NCBI RefSeq assembly: GCF_900155595.1
Contig: NZ_FTPB01000004.1
Location: 1,116,001 to 1,180,000, forward strand
Source: Actinomyces mediterranea
GTDB taxonomy: Bacteria; Actinomycetota; Actinomycetes; Actinomycetales; Actinomycetaceae
Direction of reading: 5' to 3'
DNA: 64,000 nucleotides
The position numbers were made by a program, and so were the translations under genes. Position 1 is the first letter of the stretch. Every line of letters starts with the position of its first letter. Under the pieces are notes generated by a model. It had not been told where the DNA came from. It did no database searches and saw only the letters and a list, made by a program, of their open reading frames with translations. Positions 18,311-27,075 of this stretch are shown one piece after another.

Positions 18311-21300
18311 ATGAGGATCACCACACGCTCCAGACGCGCATCCACGCGCCTGAGCGCCGGACTGGCCACAGCGGCCCTCGCCCTGGTAGGGCTCGGGGTC
18401 GCACCGGCACTCGCGGATGACGCCGCGCCTGGGACAGAGGCGGCGGCCGATGTCGTCGCCTCGACCTTCGAGGACGAGTCCACCGCCCCATGGCGGGGAC
18501 GCGGAGGCGCCGAAATCGCCGTCACTGACGCTGAGGCGGCATCCGGGTCGCGCAGCATGCTCGTCTCGGGACGCACCGCCAACTGGCACGGCGTTGAAAT
18601 GCCGCTCGCAGGCAATTTCGTCCCGGGTGAGGCCTACCAGGTGGCGGCCAAGGTCCGGCTCGCCCAAGGCACCGAAGCGACCGAGGTGTACATCACCGCG
18701 GCTGAGAACGACCAGAATTATGTGCGCGTCGGTGCGACTCCCGTGAGCGACGCGGGGTGGGCCGACATCTCCGGCACCTACACTGTCGGCACCGACGTCG
18801 TCTCGGGAACCCTGTACTTCGAGGCCGCATCTGACATCGCGTCCTTCTACCTCGACGACATCCGAATCACGGGCGCCCAGGCCGACGATCCCGATAACGA
18901 CGGCGCCGACACCGGGAATACCGGCGACTGCCCGGCGGCTCAGGCATCGACCAAGCCCGCGGGCCTCGATGACAGCCAGCCCCTCTTCGAATCGCTGCCC
19001 TTCCCGCTGGGAGCCGCGATCCAGGCCTACGCGACCACTGAACCCGCTGCTCGGGCCGCCCTTGATCAGAACTTCAATCAGGTCACTCCTGAGAACTTCA
19101 TGAAGGTCGAGGCCTGGTACGACGGCCCGTGGCAGTTCACGTCGAATAATGCCGAGGCCGACGCGCTCATGACCTGGGGGGCCGAGACCGGTAAGCGCGT
19201 CTACGGCCACGTCCTCGTGTGGCACTCCCAAACCCCGGACTGGTTCTTCCAAGACGATGAGGGCAATTTCCTCACCGACTCCGATGAGCATAAGGCGATC
19301 GCTCGCGAACGCATGCGCACGCACATCTTCAACGTCGCCAAATACCTCTCCGACCGCTACGGCGCCTTCGGTTCTGACACGAACCCCCTTGTCGCCTTCG
19401 ATGTCGTCAACGAGGTCGTCGCCGATGGGGCGAACCCCGCTTCGAATGGGCTGAGGACCTCCTACTGGTATCAGATCCTCGGCGAGGAGTTCATCGACCT
19501 GGCGTTCCTCTACGCCGATGAGGCCTTCAACGGGACCTACGCCGCGTCGGGCTCCGACCATCCGATCGCATTGTTCATCAACGAGTACAACACGGAGAAC
19601 GGCACGGGTGCGGGCACGAAGACAGCGCGCTACCGCGCCCTCGTCGAGCGGCTCCTCGGGCGCGGAGTTCCCATTGACGGCGTCGGACACCAGTTCCACG
19701 TGTCCCTGGCGACGAATGTCTCCAACCTTGCCGCGGCGATGGATCTATTCGACGACCTGCCCGTCGTCCAGGCGGTCACCGAGATGGATGTGCCGACCGG
19801 CACCCCCGTCACCGAGGATCTACTGCGCCGCCAGGGCGCCTTCTACCGCTCCGCGTTCGATATTTTCCGCAAGCAACAGGCCGATGATGGCAATGTGTTC
19901 TCTGTGACCCTGTGGGGCCTGGCCGACTACCGGTCGTGGCGCACCTGTTCGGGTGCCCCGCTCGCATTCGATAACGACTACGACGGCAAGTGGGCCTATG
20001 CGGGCATCCTCGGCCTCGACATCCCCCGCGAGTCCCAGTCGATGACGGTCTTCGGAGCCGCCGACGCATCGGACCCCGCTTCTGACACGTGGTCGCTGAT
20101 GAGGGGTACCGCTATCTCCGATTCCGCCGCCTTCCAGGCGAGGTGGAACGCGGAGGGCATCGTGGTGCGCGTCGACATCGACGATGCGGATGTGGAGGAA
20201 TCGGATGCGGTGACCCTGATGACCGCCGACCGTGAGTACACGATTTCGCGCAATACCACCGGCGTTGACGGTCTGTCCGATCTTCGCGTCGAGGACCGTG
20301 GGGACGGTTGGTCCGTCACCGTGACGATCCCGATGGGCGGGCTCGAAGCCGGTAACCAGGTGCGCTTCGAAGCGTCGGTTTCCGATGCGGGCGAGGTCGC
20401 CGGTTGGAACGGCGGCGGCCTGCTCGGCACGCTCATCCTCGCCGAGGACCTGTCCACGGTGGCCGCCCCGAAGACCGACGAGGCGCCCGTCGTCGATGGA
20501 ATCATCGACGAGGCGTGGGATGGTGCCGTGGTGTTCTCGACCGACAAGCAGATCGAGGGGGCGGACGGTGCGAGCGCGCAGATCCGCGCCCTGTGGTCCC
20601 AGTCCGGGGAGTCTTCTGCCCTGCACCTGCTCTTCGAGGTCGCAGACTCGACTCCTGACGTGTCCTCCTCCGAGGTCCACGAACAGGATTCCGTCGAGGT
20701 GTTCCTCGACCTGGGCAACCTCAAGTCCGAGTCCTACCAGGACACCGATATGCAGTTGCGCGTAAACCGGGAGAACGTCACCACTTTCGGCACCGGCAAT
20801 GTCGGTGAGCAGGAGCAGCGCGTGACTTCCGCGGTCGTGCCCACCGAGACCGGTTACATCGTGGAGGTCGCGATCGACCTGCTGAGCGCGGGCGGCGATA
20901 ACACCGTTCAGGGGTTCGACGCCCAGGTGAATGACGGTGTGGACGGTCGGCGCGCGTCGGTGCGCATCTGGGCGGATCCGACGGGCAACTCGTGGCGCTC
21001 TCCCGCCCACTGGGGGACGATGCGACTCCTGCCCGCCCCTGCGGCGGATGAGCCGACTGTCGTCATCGACGCCTCCAAGGTCCGCCGCGGCCAGGTCGTG
21101 TCGATCACCGGCATGGGCTTCGTCCCGGGTGGGGATGTCACCGCGACCTTCCATTCGGATCCCGTGGTCATCGGTACCGCCCCCGCTGACGAGGAGGGAA
21201 CGGTGGGCTTCGAGTTCACGATTCCCGCGGACGCCGAGCTCGGGGAACATGAGGTGCGCCTCGTGCAGGAGTCGTCCGGCTTGAGCGCCTCTGTGGCTCT

Positions 21301-21499
21301 CGAAGTCGTCGGATCCGACGAGGGCGCAGCTGAGGCACCCGATGCTCAGGACGGCGCTGTCCCGGAGGGCAAGGACTCGAAGGGCTCGGGTGGTCTTGCG
21401 GTGACGGGCGCTTCTGCTCTCGCGCTGACCCTCGCTGCGGCGATGCTGGGCGGCCTCGGCATCGGAGCGCACGCTCTGCGCCGACGCTCTCGCGCCTGA
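18311..21499 (+). CDS. Secreted, wall-anchored multidomain GH10 xylanase (CBM22-GH10-CBM9-like-Ig-LAVTG)
   Basis: 1062 residues. Signal peptide at ~1-35 (cut near APALA). A CBM22-like xylan-binding domain spans ~48-188. The GH10 domain spans ~225-570, with acid/base Glu368 (FDVVNEVV) and nucleophile Glu491 (AVTEMDV). Two CBM9-like beta-sandwiches follow (~575-945), the second starting APVVDGIIDEAWD. An Ig/IPT-like domain (~950-1020) precedes the sorting signal LAVTG (1029-1033), a hydrophobic helix and an RRRSRA tail. LAxTG is the preferred signal of class E sortases of high-GC Gram-positives. Role: cutting xylan at the cell surface. AAAGGA precedes the ATG. Confidence 0.93.
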   Translation: MRITTRSRRASTRLSAGLATAALALVGLGVAPALADDAAPGTEAAADVVASTFEDESTAPWRGRGGAEIAVTDAEAASGSRSMLVSGRTANWHGVEMPLAGNFVPGEAYQVAAKVRLAQGTEATEVYITAAENDQNYVRVGATPVSDAGWADISGTYTVGTDVVSGTLYFEAASDIASFYLDDIRITGAQADDPDNDGADTGNTGDCPAAQASTKPAGLDDSQPLFESLPFPLGAAIQAYATTEPAARAALDQNFNQVTPENFMKVEAWYDGPWQFTSNNAEADALMTWGAETGKRVYGHVLVWHSQTPDWFFQDDEGNFLTDSDEHKAIARERMRTHIFNVAKYLSDRYGAFGSDTNPLVAFDVVNEVVADGANPASNGLRTSYWYQILGEEFIDLAFLYADEAFNGTYAASGSDHPIALFINEYNTENGTGAGTKTARYRALVERLLGRGVPIDGVGHQFHVSLATNVSNLAAAMDLFDDLPVVQAVTEMDVPTGTPVTEDLLRRQGAFYRSAFDIFRKQQADDGNVFSVTLWGLADYRSWRTCSGAPLAFDNDYDGKWAYAGILGLDIPRESQSMTVFGAADASDPASDTWSLMRGTAISDSAAFQARWNAEGIVVRVDIDDADVEESDAVTLMTADREYTISRNTTGVDGLSDLRVEDRGDGWSVTVTIPMGGLEAGNQVRFEASVSDAGEVAGWNGGGLLGTLILAEDLSTVAAPKTDEAPVVDGIIDEAWDGAVVFSTDKQIEGADGASAQIRALWSQSGESSALHLLFEVADSTPDVSSSEVHEQDSVEVFLDLGNLKSESYQDTDMQLRVNRENVTTFGTGNVGEQEQRVTSAVVPTETGYIVEVAIDLLSAGGDNTVQGFDAQVNDGVDGRRASVRIWADPTGNSWRSPAHWGTMRLLPAPAADEPTVVIDASKVRRGQVVSITGMGFVPGGDVTATFHSDPVVIGTAPADEEGTVGFEFTIPADAELGEHEVRLVQESSGLSASVALEVVGSDEGAAEAPDAQDGAVPEGKDSKGSGGLAVTGASALALTLAAAMLGGLGIGAHALRRRSRA

Positions 21500-21535
21500 G
21501 CTCCGCTTCAGGAGTCTTCGCCTGAACTGCACGAC

Positions 21536-21592
21536 TCGGCCTCTCGGTGACGAATACTCGGCTGTCAGCCGATTCCGTCGCCGAGAGGCCGA
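21536..21592 (+). terminator. Branched hairpin after the wall-anchored xylanase gene
   Basis: TCGGCCTCTCGG (21536-21547) pairs with CCGAGAGGCCGA (21581-21592) and the stem continues through GACG/CGTC. An inner hairpin TCGGCT-GTC-AGCCGA occupies 21558-21572. There is no T-run. A likely transcription end or 3' stabiliser for the GH10 mRNA. Confidence 0.55.
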
Positions 21593-21681
21593 TGCGTGTG
21601 CCTGCGCTGGGGTGCGCTGCGGGGGCTGTGCTTCGGGAGCGTGTGCGCCCCGGGGAGCGCGCTCTTCGGGGCGATGTGAAT

Positions 21682-21721
21682 AAGTGGGGTGGCCTGTAGC
21701 TCGCTACAGGCCACCCCACTT
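21682..21721. terminator. Bidirectional terminator between convergent GH10 and GH3 genes
   Basis: AAGTGGGGTGGCCTGTAGC (21682-21700) and its perfect complement (21703-21721) form a 19-bp stem with a 2-nt loop, ten bases from the GH3 stop. The symmetry and the convergent gene order suggest termination from both sides. Confidence 0.75.
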
Positions 21722-21730
21722 GTCAGTGGA

Positions 21731-24700
21731 TCACTGACGGGTGCGGCGTCTCACGTACACGGCTGAGGCGCCGAGCGTCGTGAGCGCTGCGCTTGCGACG
21801 AGGAGCAGCGCGATGGAGGACGCGCCGGTCCGTGCAAGCGGGGACTTGGATCCCGTGACGTCGCTTGTGCCCTGAGGGGCGGATGCGTCGCCGGGGGTCG
21901 TCGTATCCGGTGCGCCGCCGTAGCCGCCAGGCTCATCACCGGGCTCCGGGGTCGGCTCATCACCGGGCTCCGGGGTCGGCTCCGGGGTCGGCTGCGGCTC
22001 GGGGAGCTCATCCACGATGGTGATCGTGGCGGTGTGCGAGTAGACGAGACCCTCATCTGTTGACAGGGCCAGTGCCGTCACTCTCACCTTGCCGGGCCGC
22101 GATGCCATGAGGATCCCATCCTCAATGACGGCGTCGGCGGAATTCTCCTCGTTGAGGGCGAGACGATACGTGTACTCCGCCTTGTTCACCGTGGGGGTGA
22201 GCTCCGCGGACAGGCGGATCCCTACAGCCGCATCGGCTGTGAGGACCGTCTGATCCCCGAAATCGACGAGATGGTCATCGATCGTGGCTCCATCCTCGGT
22301 GGTAGCGCCCGAGCGCACGATGACGGGGAAGGTCGTCGACTTCTCGTCCCCATCGGCGAAGACCGTCGCGGTGATGACGGCGACACCTGCACTCACCGGC
22401 GTGACTGCACCCTCCGCATCGACGGCCGCGATCGACGGATCCGACGACGAGTAGACGACGGTGACACCCTCGTCCTCGAGATCGTAGAAGGAATCGTCAT
22501 TGCGGGTCGCGGATAGATTCGCGTGAATCGCATTGCGCGGGGTCGCCATATTGAGGTCGACTCCGTCGGGAATCGCGGCGACCACATTGATCGCGGGAGT
22601 GAGCGAACCTGTCAGCGAGAAGGATGAGACGAGTCCGTCGTCGGGATCCGACGAGGGGCCCACCCACAGCGTCCAGGTGCCGTTCTCCCAGATCTTGCGA
22701 TCCGCGTCGGAATCCCAGAACCACAGGTCAGCGCCTTCGACATCGAGTTCGACACTCTGCGTCTCCCCCGGCTCGAGGCTGATCTTCTTGAAGGCCTTGA
22801 GTTGGGCGTCGGGGCGCATCGGGTCGGACGCGGACGGGGAGGCGACGTACAGCTGGACGACTTCCTGCCCCGCGACTGCGGACGTGTTCGTCACATCGAC
22901 GACAGCGGTGAGGGTGCCATCGACATCGAGGGCGTCTCCGCTCGTCATACGCAGGTTCGAGAACTCGAACTCGGAGTATGACAGGCCGTAGCCGAAAGGA
23001 TAGGTGACGTCACCGGTGAAGTACTGGTAGGTCCTCCCCAGTCGTCCGTCGGTCGGCGTCATCACGTAATCGCGGACATCGTCGAGCTGGTTGATGTCGG
23101 AGTACTGGGTGAACGGAAGGCGGCCCGAGGGATTGGCATTGCCGAACAGCACATCGCCGACGTTGTCGCCCTGATACATGCCGTTGTACGTCGTCCACAC
23201 GAGGCCCGCAACCGAGTCCTTGAAGGGTTCGACGTTGACCTGGCCGATGGCCTGAATCCACGCGGCCGTGTTCGGGTTCATCTCCGACACGGTGTTGATG
23301 AGCAGAGCCTGACCGCGGGGCAGGTCGAGGTTCGCGCGATCCTCGTCTTCTGACGAGTCCGAGGGGTTGCCGTCGATTCGCGGATTCGTCGAGTTGTTTC
23401 CAGCGATGGTGCCGACGTAGGCGATCACCGCGTCAGCGTTCTGAATCGCAGTGGTCTCCTCGTCGGACAGGAGCGGCTCGAAAGAGTCATTCTCATAGAC
23501 GAAGTACAGGCTCTGAGCGCCCGTCGGTCCCGTGTAGGGCGCTGAAGCGGTGCGGCCGAGTGCGTCAACTGAACCGATGAGGGCACCATCGCGGTCGCCG
23601 ACGCGGATGTCGAAGCGGCCGCCCTCCAAGGTGTTGTCCTCGTTGGACTGGATGATCTCCACTGTGACGGTGCCTGCGGGAATCTCGGCGTCGATGTTGA
23701 AGTAGCCGCCCCACGCGCCCTGCGTGATCAGCTGGTTCGTGATCGGGTACCACGGCTGGACCGATCGCCATCCAGCGAAGCTCTGGTTCGCGAGGAGCGT
23801 TTCGGGTGCGACCCGTGCGAGCTCGTCGCCCCCGGCGTCGAGGAATCGAACGGCTGCATTCGAGTCTCCGACCTGGCCGCCGATGTTCGGCTTGCGCTTG
23901 TTCTCGAACCCGGTCTTGTTCATCCCGGAGATGTAGGTGACGGTTGCACCGGGGTTGGCGGCCGTCACGGCTTTCTCGATTCCCTCAAGGGCATTGGAGT
24001 GCTCGGCGATCGCCGAGGGGGAGTAGTCTCCGTGAACCTCCATCGTCGCCAGTGGTCCGACGACGACGATATTGCTGGCGGCGGTCGCATCGAAGGGGAG
24101 TAGCGGAGAGCCGGAATCCATCGTCTCATTGCGTAGAAGAACCGTTCCCTCAGCACTCATCTGGCGCGATACGGCCAGGTGATCGGGTGCGGAGATCTGC
24201 GCGGCCAGGCTGTATTCCGAGTTGCGCCACGGCACGGAGTCTTCGGGATCGAATTCACCGGTGCGCATGCGGATGGTGAAGGTCCTCACGAGAGAGGCCT
24301 CCATGCCGGCTTCGGTGACATTGCCCTCGAGGTAGGAGTCTTCGAGGTGGGTCGGGTAGTCCTGATCCATGCAGTCGAGGTCGACTCCCGTCTTGAGGGT
24401 CCATGCGACGGCTTCGGCTGCGCTGAGTGGGGTCCCATCGGGTCCCCAATTGTGGTTGGCCTCCTGCCAGACATCTCGAATTGCGTCGCAGTCGGAGGTG
24501 ATGGTGCCGTTGAATCCGAAGGTTCGACGGGCGAGCGTCTCGACGTATTCACGGCTGGCCGACACCGGAACGCCATTGACCGCGTTGTACGAGGTCATGA
24601 GGGATCCGGCCCCGTAGGTTCCGACGAGTTCGGCGAAGGCCGGAGTATAATATTCGCGAAGTTCTGCCTCGGTCAGGTTTGAGCTTCCGGTGTGGCGGTT

Positions 24701-25399
24701 CGTCTCAGAATTATTCGCAAGATAATGCTTCGGAGTGGCGGCGGTTTTCAGGTATGTCTCGTCGTCGCCCTGAAGTCCTGCGACGAACTGTCCACCGATA
24801 ACAGCGGTGAGGACGGGGTCTTCGCCGTAGCTTTCTTCAGCCCGGCCCCAGCGGGGATCGCGGGCCATGTTGATCGTCGGCGACCAGTAGGTCAGCCCCT
24901 TGTGTGAGGCGACGGCTGCGGATGCCGTGTTGTTCATGGCGCGGGCCTCATCCGATGCGGCAGATGCTATCTCATAGACGAGGTCGGGGTTCCATGAGGC
25001 CGCGATTCCCAATCCCGTGGGGAACTCCGTCGCTTCTCCGCCGTCGTTGAGACCGCGTCCGGCCTCGTCGGCTCGGGCGATGCCGTGGAGGGCCTCATTC
25101 CAGTAGCTGTACGCGTCGACTCCGAGGCGTTCGATCGCGGGGGCGATGGTCTTGTCGTTCTGCTGGCGTTCAGCACGGAACTGTTCGATCTTCTCCGCGC
25201 GGGTCATCCGCGACACGAGGTCGGCTGCGCGTACTTCGAAGGGGAGGGCGGTGTTCTTGTAGGCGGGCAGATCCGAGGCTGCATCGATGCTCCCCGGGGT
25301 GTCAACGGCGAGTGCCGCTGGAGTAGTGAGGGCGAATGTTGCGAGCACGGCGCCGGACAGGAGTCCGAAGCGCCGTGATCTCTTTCTTCCAGTGGACAT
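21731..25399 (-). CDS. Secreted, wall-anchored GH3 glycosidase (beta-xylosidase-like) with LARTG signal
   Basis: About 1222 residues from the ATG at 25399, which has GGAGA 9 bp upstream; a GTG at 25414 is less likely. Order: signal peptide (~1-32, TPAALA), GH3 barrel with TITSDCDA (nucleophile about Asp303), alpha/beta sandwich with an inserted ~120-residue beta-sandwich of CBM6/PA14 kind (~480-620), fibronectin-like domain, C-terminal bacterial Ig-like domains, a Pro/Glu-rich spacer, then LARTG near residue 1188, a hydrophobic helix and RRRTRQ. The SDCDA form is typical of GH3 beta-xylosidases and arabinofuranosidases. It likely trims oligosaccharides at the surface. An XylR-type site lies in its promoter. 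Confidence 0.92.
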   Translation of the reverse strand: MSTGRKRSRRFGLLSGAVLATFALTTPAALAVDTPGSIDAASDLPAYKNTALPFEVRAADLVSRMTRAEKIEQFRAERQQNDKTIAPAIERLGVDAYSYWNEALHGIARADEAGRGLNDGGEATEFPTGLGIAASWNPDLVYEIASAASDEARAMNNTASAAVASHKGLTYWSPTINMARDPRWGRAEESYGEDPVLTAVIGGQFVAGLQGDDETYLKTAATPKHYLANNSETNRHTGSSNLTEAELREYYTPAFAELVGTYGAGSLMTSYNAVNGVPVSASREYVETLARRTFGFNGTITSDCDAIRDVWQEANHNWGPDGTPLSAAEAVAWTLKTGVDLDCMDQDYPTHLEDSYLEGNVTEAGMEASLVRTFTIRMRTGEFDPEDSVPWRNSEYSLAAQISAPDHLAVSRQMSAEGTVLLRNETMDSGSPLLPFDATAASNIVVVGPLATMEVHGDYSPSAIAEHSNALEGIEKAVTAANPGATVTYISGMNKTGFENKRKPNIGGQVGDSNAAVRFLDAGGDELARVAPETLLANQSFAGWRSVQPWYPITNQLITQGAWGGYFNIDAEIPAGTVTVEIIQSNEDNTLEGGRFDIRVGDRDGALIGSVDALGRTASAPYTGPTGAQSLYFVYENDSFEPLLSDEETTAIQNADAVIAYVGTIAGNNSTNPRIDGNPSDSSEDEDRANLDLPRGQALLINTVSEMNPNTAAWIQAIGQVNVEPFKDSVAGLVWTTYNGMYQGDNVGDVLFGNANPSGRLPFTQYSDINQLDDVRDYVMTPTDGRLGRTYQYFTGDVTYPFGYGLSYSEFEFSNLRMTSGDALDVDGTLTAVVDVTNTSAVAGQEVVQLYVASPSASDPMRPDAQLKAFKKISLEPGETQSVELDVEGADLWFWDSDADRKIWENGTWTLWVGPSSDPDDGLVSSFSLTGSLTPAINVVAAIPDGVDLNMATPRNAIHANLSATRNDDSFYDLEDEGVTVVYSSSDPSIAAVDAEGAVTPVSAGVAVITATVFADGDEKSTTFPVIVRSGATTEDGATIDDHLVDFGDQTVLTADAAVGIRLSAELTPTVNKAEYTYRLALNEENSADAVIEDGILMASRPGKVRVTALALSTDEGLVYSHTATITIVDELPEPQPTPEPTPEPGDEPTPEPGDEPGGYGGAPDTTTPGDASAPQGTSDVTGSKSPLARTGASSIALLLVASAALTTLGASAVYVRRRTRQ
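21930..21989. repeat. 24-bp tandem repeat coding the Pro/Glu wall spacer
   Basis: Two identical 24-bp units (21930-21953, 21954-21977) and a 12-bp partial unit (21978-21989) encode the repeated PEPGDE/PTPE spacer of the wall-anchored GH3 protein. Such repeats can expand or shrink by slippage and so alter spacer length. Confidence 0.85.
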
Positions 25400-25514
25400 G
25401 TTGTGTGTCTCCACTTTCAGTCAGATGGGTGAAGGGATGGCGCGCTGGATCGCTCGGGGCGGATCCGGCGTCGCATAAAGCACGATCACAGCTGTGAGAC
25501 AGTGCTAGGAGTTC

Positions 25515-25539
25515 ATTTAGTTTTGCTGCGTAACTAAAT
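25515..25539. promoter_or_regulatory. XylR-type operator (site 2) upstream of the wall GH3 gene
   Basis: ATTTAGTT-n9-AACTAAAT is a perfect inverted repeat with 8-bp arms, 116 bp upstream of the GH3 start codon on the minus strand. It matches the site at 25749-25773 at 20 of 25 positions. A separate 12-bp palindrome TCACAGCTGTGA (25486-25497) lies between this site and the gene. No clear -35 is seen. Confidence 0.65.
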
Positions 25540-25727
25540 GTGTGTTTACTCTAACGACCATGCACGTCCCGCGCAAGAGGTGTCTCGCATATACAGATTG
25601 AAACCGTAAAAGTCGAGGTCAGTGCCTATTTGAAGCCTGGGTCAACGAGTGATGGAGGCTTGGGGGACAGGTGGGGGTGCTCGCTGACGCTGTTACCAAG
25701 CTGTGACGTACGAGGAGTGGACCAACC

Positions 25728-25773
25728 TTGACGGTTTCCTCCTCTAGGACTAAGTTTTGTTGCGTAACAAAAG
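25728..25773 (+). promoter_or_regulatory. Promoter of the monosaccharide ABC operon with XylR-type operator (site 3)
   Basis: TTGACG (25728-25733) is 17 bp from TAAGTT (25751-25756), a well-spaced promoter. The inverted repeat TTTTGTT-GCGT-AACAAAA (25755-25772) overlaps the -10 end and the probable transcription start, so bound repressor would block initiation. The rest of the gap from 25400 shows no gene. Confidence 0.68.
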
Positions 25774-25910
25774 ACGGTTGGCTGGAATTGTTCGACGTGG
25801 AACAGCCATCGCTCGCGCCGCCCGCAAGGGCTCGGGAGCGGCAGCGCCGAACGAATCAATTCGCGCAGAAGTGGATACACCAACCTCATCAATGGTGAAG
25901 GAGCCAGAAC

Positions 25911-27038
25911 ATGCGTGGAATCGCAAAGAAGATGATTGCGGTGACAGCCACCGCAACGCTCGCCCTCGGCCTGGGAGCATGCTCCTCCGAACGCGGCGGA
26001 GCATCCTCGCAGTCGGGTGCGACCGGCGCGGGCGGGCAGGGTGGCCTCATCGGCGTCTCAATGCCCACGAAGTCCCTCGAGAGGTGGAACCGAGACGGCG
26101 GACACCTTGAGGAGCTGCTCAAGGAAGAGGGGTACTCCGTCTCCCTGCAGTACGCCGATAACAAGGTCGAACAGCAGATCACTCAGATCCAGAACATGAT
26201 CAACGAAGGGCCCGAGGTCCTCGTCGTCGCCTCCATCGACGGATCCGCACTCGGCCCCGTCCTCGAACAGGCGAAGGCCTCTGGGATCACCGTCATCGCC
26301 TACGACCGCCTGATTCGCGACACCGAAGCAGTCGACTACTACGCGACCTTCGACAACTACAAGGTCGGTCAGCTCCAGGGCCAGTACGTCGAAGAGACTT
26401 TGGGCCTGGCCAGTGGCAACGGCCCGTTCAACTTCGAGCCCTTCGCGGGTTCCCCCGATGACAACAATGCAAGGTACTTCTTCGAAGGCGCCTGGGATGT
26501 GCTGTCACCGTACGTCGAGTCCGGACAGCTCGTCGTCCCCTCGGGCAAGGCCCCCAAGACCGTCGATGACTGGCAGTCGATCGGCATCCAGGCGTGGATG
26601 TCCACCACCGCGCAGTCCGAGATGGAGACGCGCCTCAACTCCTTCTACTCCGACAAGAAGGTCGAGGCCGTCCTGTCGCCGAACGACTCCCTCGCCCTGG
26701 GCATCTCCCAGGCCCTCGATTCGGACGGCTACTCCGCCGACGAGTGGCCGATCCTCACCGGACAGGACGCTGACCAGGCGAATGTTCAGAACATCATCGC
26801 CGGCAAGCAGTCGATGAGCGTGTGGAAGGATACCCGGGCGCTGGGCGACCGCGTCGCGAAGATGGTCGACCAGATCGTCAAGGGCGAGACTGTCGAGGTC
26901 AATGACACCGAGTCCTACGACAACGGCAGGATCGTCGTCCCCTCCTACCTGCTCACCCCCGTCGTGATCACAAAGGACAACGTCCAGGAGCAGCTCGTCG
27001 ACTCGGGCTTCTACACCGCTGCCGACCTCGGTCTGTGA
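25911..27038 (+). CDS. chvE: Monosaccharide ABC transporter substrate-binding lipoprotein (ChvE/XylF-like)
   Basis: 375 residues with a signal peptide and lipobox LGAC. The mature part is a periplasmic-binding type 1 fold of the ChvE class: SVSLQYADNKVEQQITQIQN, NFEPFAGSPDDNNARYFFEG and a C-terminal NDTESYDNGRIVVPSYLL. ChvE-type proteins bind several aldoses including xylose, glucose and arabinose. GGAG precedes the ATG. It heads an operon with an ATPase and a permease under an XylR-type site, so xylose is the probable main ligand. Confidence 0.92.
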   Translation: MRGIAKKMIAVTATATLALGLGACSSERGGASSQSGATGAGGQGGLIGVSMPTKSLERWNRDGGHLEELLKEEGYSVSLQYADNKVEQQITQIQNMINEGPEVLVVASIDGSALGPVLEQAKASGITVIAYDRLIRDTEAVDYYATFDNYKVGQLQGQYVEETLGLASGNGPFNFEPFAGSPDDNNARYFFEGAWDVLSPYVESGQLVVPSGKAPKTVDDWQSIGIQAWMSTTAQSEMETRLNSFYSDKKVEAVLSPNDSLALGISQALDSDGYSADEWPILTGQDADQANVQNIIAGKQSMSVWKDTRALGDRVAKMVDQIVKGETVEVNDTESYDNGRIVVPSYLLTPVVITKDNVQEQLVDSGFYTAADLGL

Positions 27039-27075
27039 GTCGAACGGTAACGATCCGCTGAAGGAACAGAGGTGA

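Noticed and set aside
19820-21532. 570-residue minus-strand frame over the wall-anchored xylanase
   Set aside because: Antisense shadow; the plus-strand frame has full GH10 and CBM domains.
21930-21989. Possible CRISPR-like repeat
   Set aside because: Only two and a half adjacent copies without spacers, inside the coding region of a Pro/Glu linker. No CRISPR array or cas gene was seen in the window.
25486-25497. TCACAGCTGTGA as a CRP/GlxR site
   Set aside because: The half-sites are in the reverse order to the TGTGA-n6-TCACA consensus, so it is only a short palindrome of unknown meaning.
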